This document shows positions 63,896 to 64,000 of a stretch of DNA of 64,000 bases, one piece after another. The stretch lies in contig LQPB01000059.1 of NCBI GenBank assembly GCA_002102225.1, positions 1-64,000 on the forward strand, written 5' to 3'. Numbering within the stretch: position 1 is the stretch's first letter; every line of letters starts with the position of its first letter. Below the pieces are notes generated by a model. The model saw nothing but the letters and a program-made list of their open reading frames with translations. It ran no database searches and was not told where the DNA came from. The DNA is from Mycobacterium interjectum. Its GTDB lineage: Bacteria; Actinomycetota; Actinomycetes; Mycobacteriales; Mycobacteriaceae. The translations under genes and the position numbers were made by a program.

Positions 63896-64000
63896 TCACG
63901 GCACCAGCACGACCTTGCCGACGTTCTCCCGGGCCGCCAGGATGCGGTGGGCTTCGGGCGCGTCGGCGAACGGCACCGCCGCGTGCACGACGGGGGCGAT
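63896..64000 (-). CDS. fadB5: 3' end of a zinc-type/quinone oxidoreductase (fadB5-like), partial
   Basis: The last 34 codons inside the window read IAPVVHAAVPFADAPEAHRI and ENVGKVVLVP, the conserved end of quinone-oxidoreductase-type proteins. By position it corresponds to fadB5 (Rv1912c). The start lies beyond the right edge. Confidence 0.75.
   Translation of the reverse strand: MAPVVHAAVPFADAPEAHRILAARENVGKVVLVP

Overview
The window looks like a chromosomal segment from a slow-growing Mycobacterium outside the M. tuberculosis complex. The base composition is high GC, and the gene complement is strongly mycobacterial: antigen 85B, RpfC, secreted chorismate mutase, CYP140, a PE_PGRS protein, BfrA with tandem iron boxes, F420-dependent enzymes and DUF7159. 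From memory, the gene order follows M. tuberculosis Rv1872c to Rv1912c (lldD2 ... fadB5). It is interrupted by genes that locus lacks, such as ahpC/ahpD/oxyR and several lipid-catabolism genes. A Lon protease is present, which M. tuberculosis lacks. A PE_PGRS gene is present, which I believe the M. avium complex lacks. I cannot name the species.

Layout: 0-0.9 kb has an F420 nitroreductase-like gene and a truncated secreted-protein remnant. 0.9-6.1 kb has lon, a PhyH-family dioxygenase, lldD2 and a frameshifted DUF1810 gene. 6.1-9.6 kb holds a peroxide-defence locus with ahpC-ahpD and a GH13 glycosidase opposite an intact oxyR. 9.6-12.5 kb has an EthD-like gene, a PPOX-class F420 enzyme, an enoyl-CoA hydratase and a bfd/bfrA iron-storage pair with tandem IdeR boxes. 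12.5-21.9 kb has a large MFS exporter, an AhpD-like gene, a luciferase-like F420 enzyme, glnA3, an amidohydrolase, an acyltransferase, a SRPBCC protein and a P450. 21.9-29.1 kb has broken dienelactone-hydrolase pieces, cyp140, lppE, an SDR, a SRPBCC protein, rpfC, chorismate mutase and fbpB.

29.7-37.4 kb has a DUF7159 protein, YceI, an alcohol dehydrogenase, a CYP125-family P450, small secreted or membrane proteins and a nitronate monooxygenase. Two sites here resemble the KstR (cholesterol regulon) box. 37.6-46.8 kb has PE_PGRS, a Baeyer-Villiger-type monooxygenase with an alcohol dehydrogenase, a HAD phosphatase, a methyltransferase whose original start codon seems lost, dtd, a macro-domain protein and cinA. 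46.8-52.6 kb has a nanT-like transporter, an amidohydrolase, a small membrane protein, an enoyl-CoA hydratase, aao, a secreted protein and furA.

furA is notable: katG is missing from its usual place next to it, and the FurA reading frame runs on into a roughly 100-residue Pro/Thr/Gly-rich tail. 53-64 kb is mostly accessory metabolism. It includes a SRPBCC/nitroreductase/AhpD-like operon, an acyl-CoA synthetase flanked by two paralogous proteins of unknown function, a LysR-controlled tautomerase/nitronate monooxygenase pair, a TetR unit with a clear palindromic operator, a lipase, an lppC-like lipoprotein and the end of a fadB5-like gene.

Together the genes point to oxidative-stress and iron control, sterol or lipid turnover, cell-wall and secreted antigens, and uncharacterised small-molecule catabolism. 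I saw no tRNA, rRNA, CRISPR array or intact insertion sequence.
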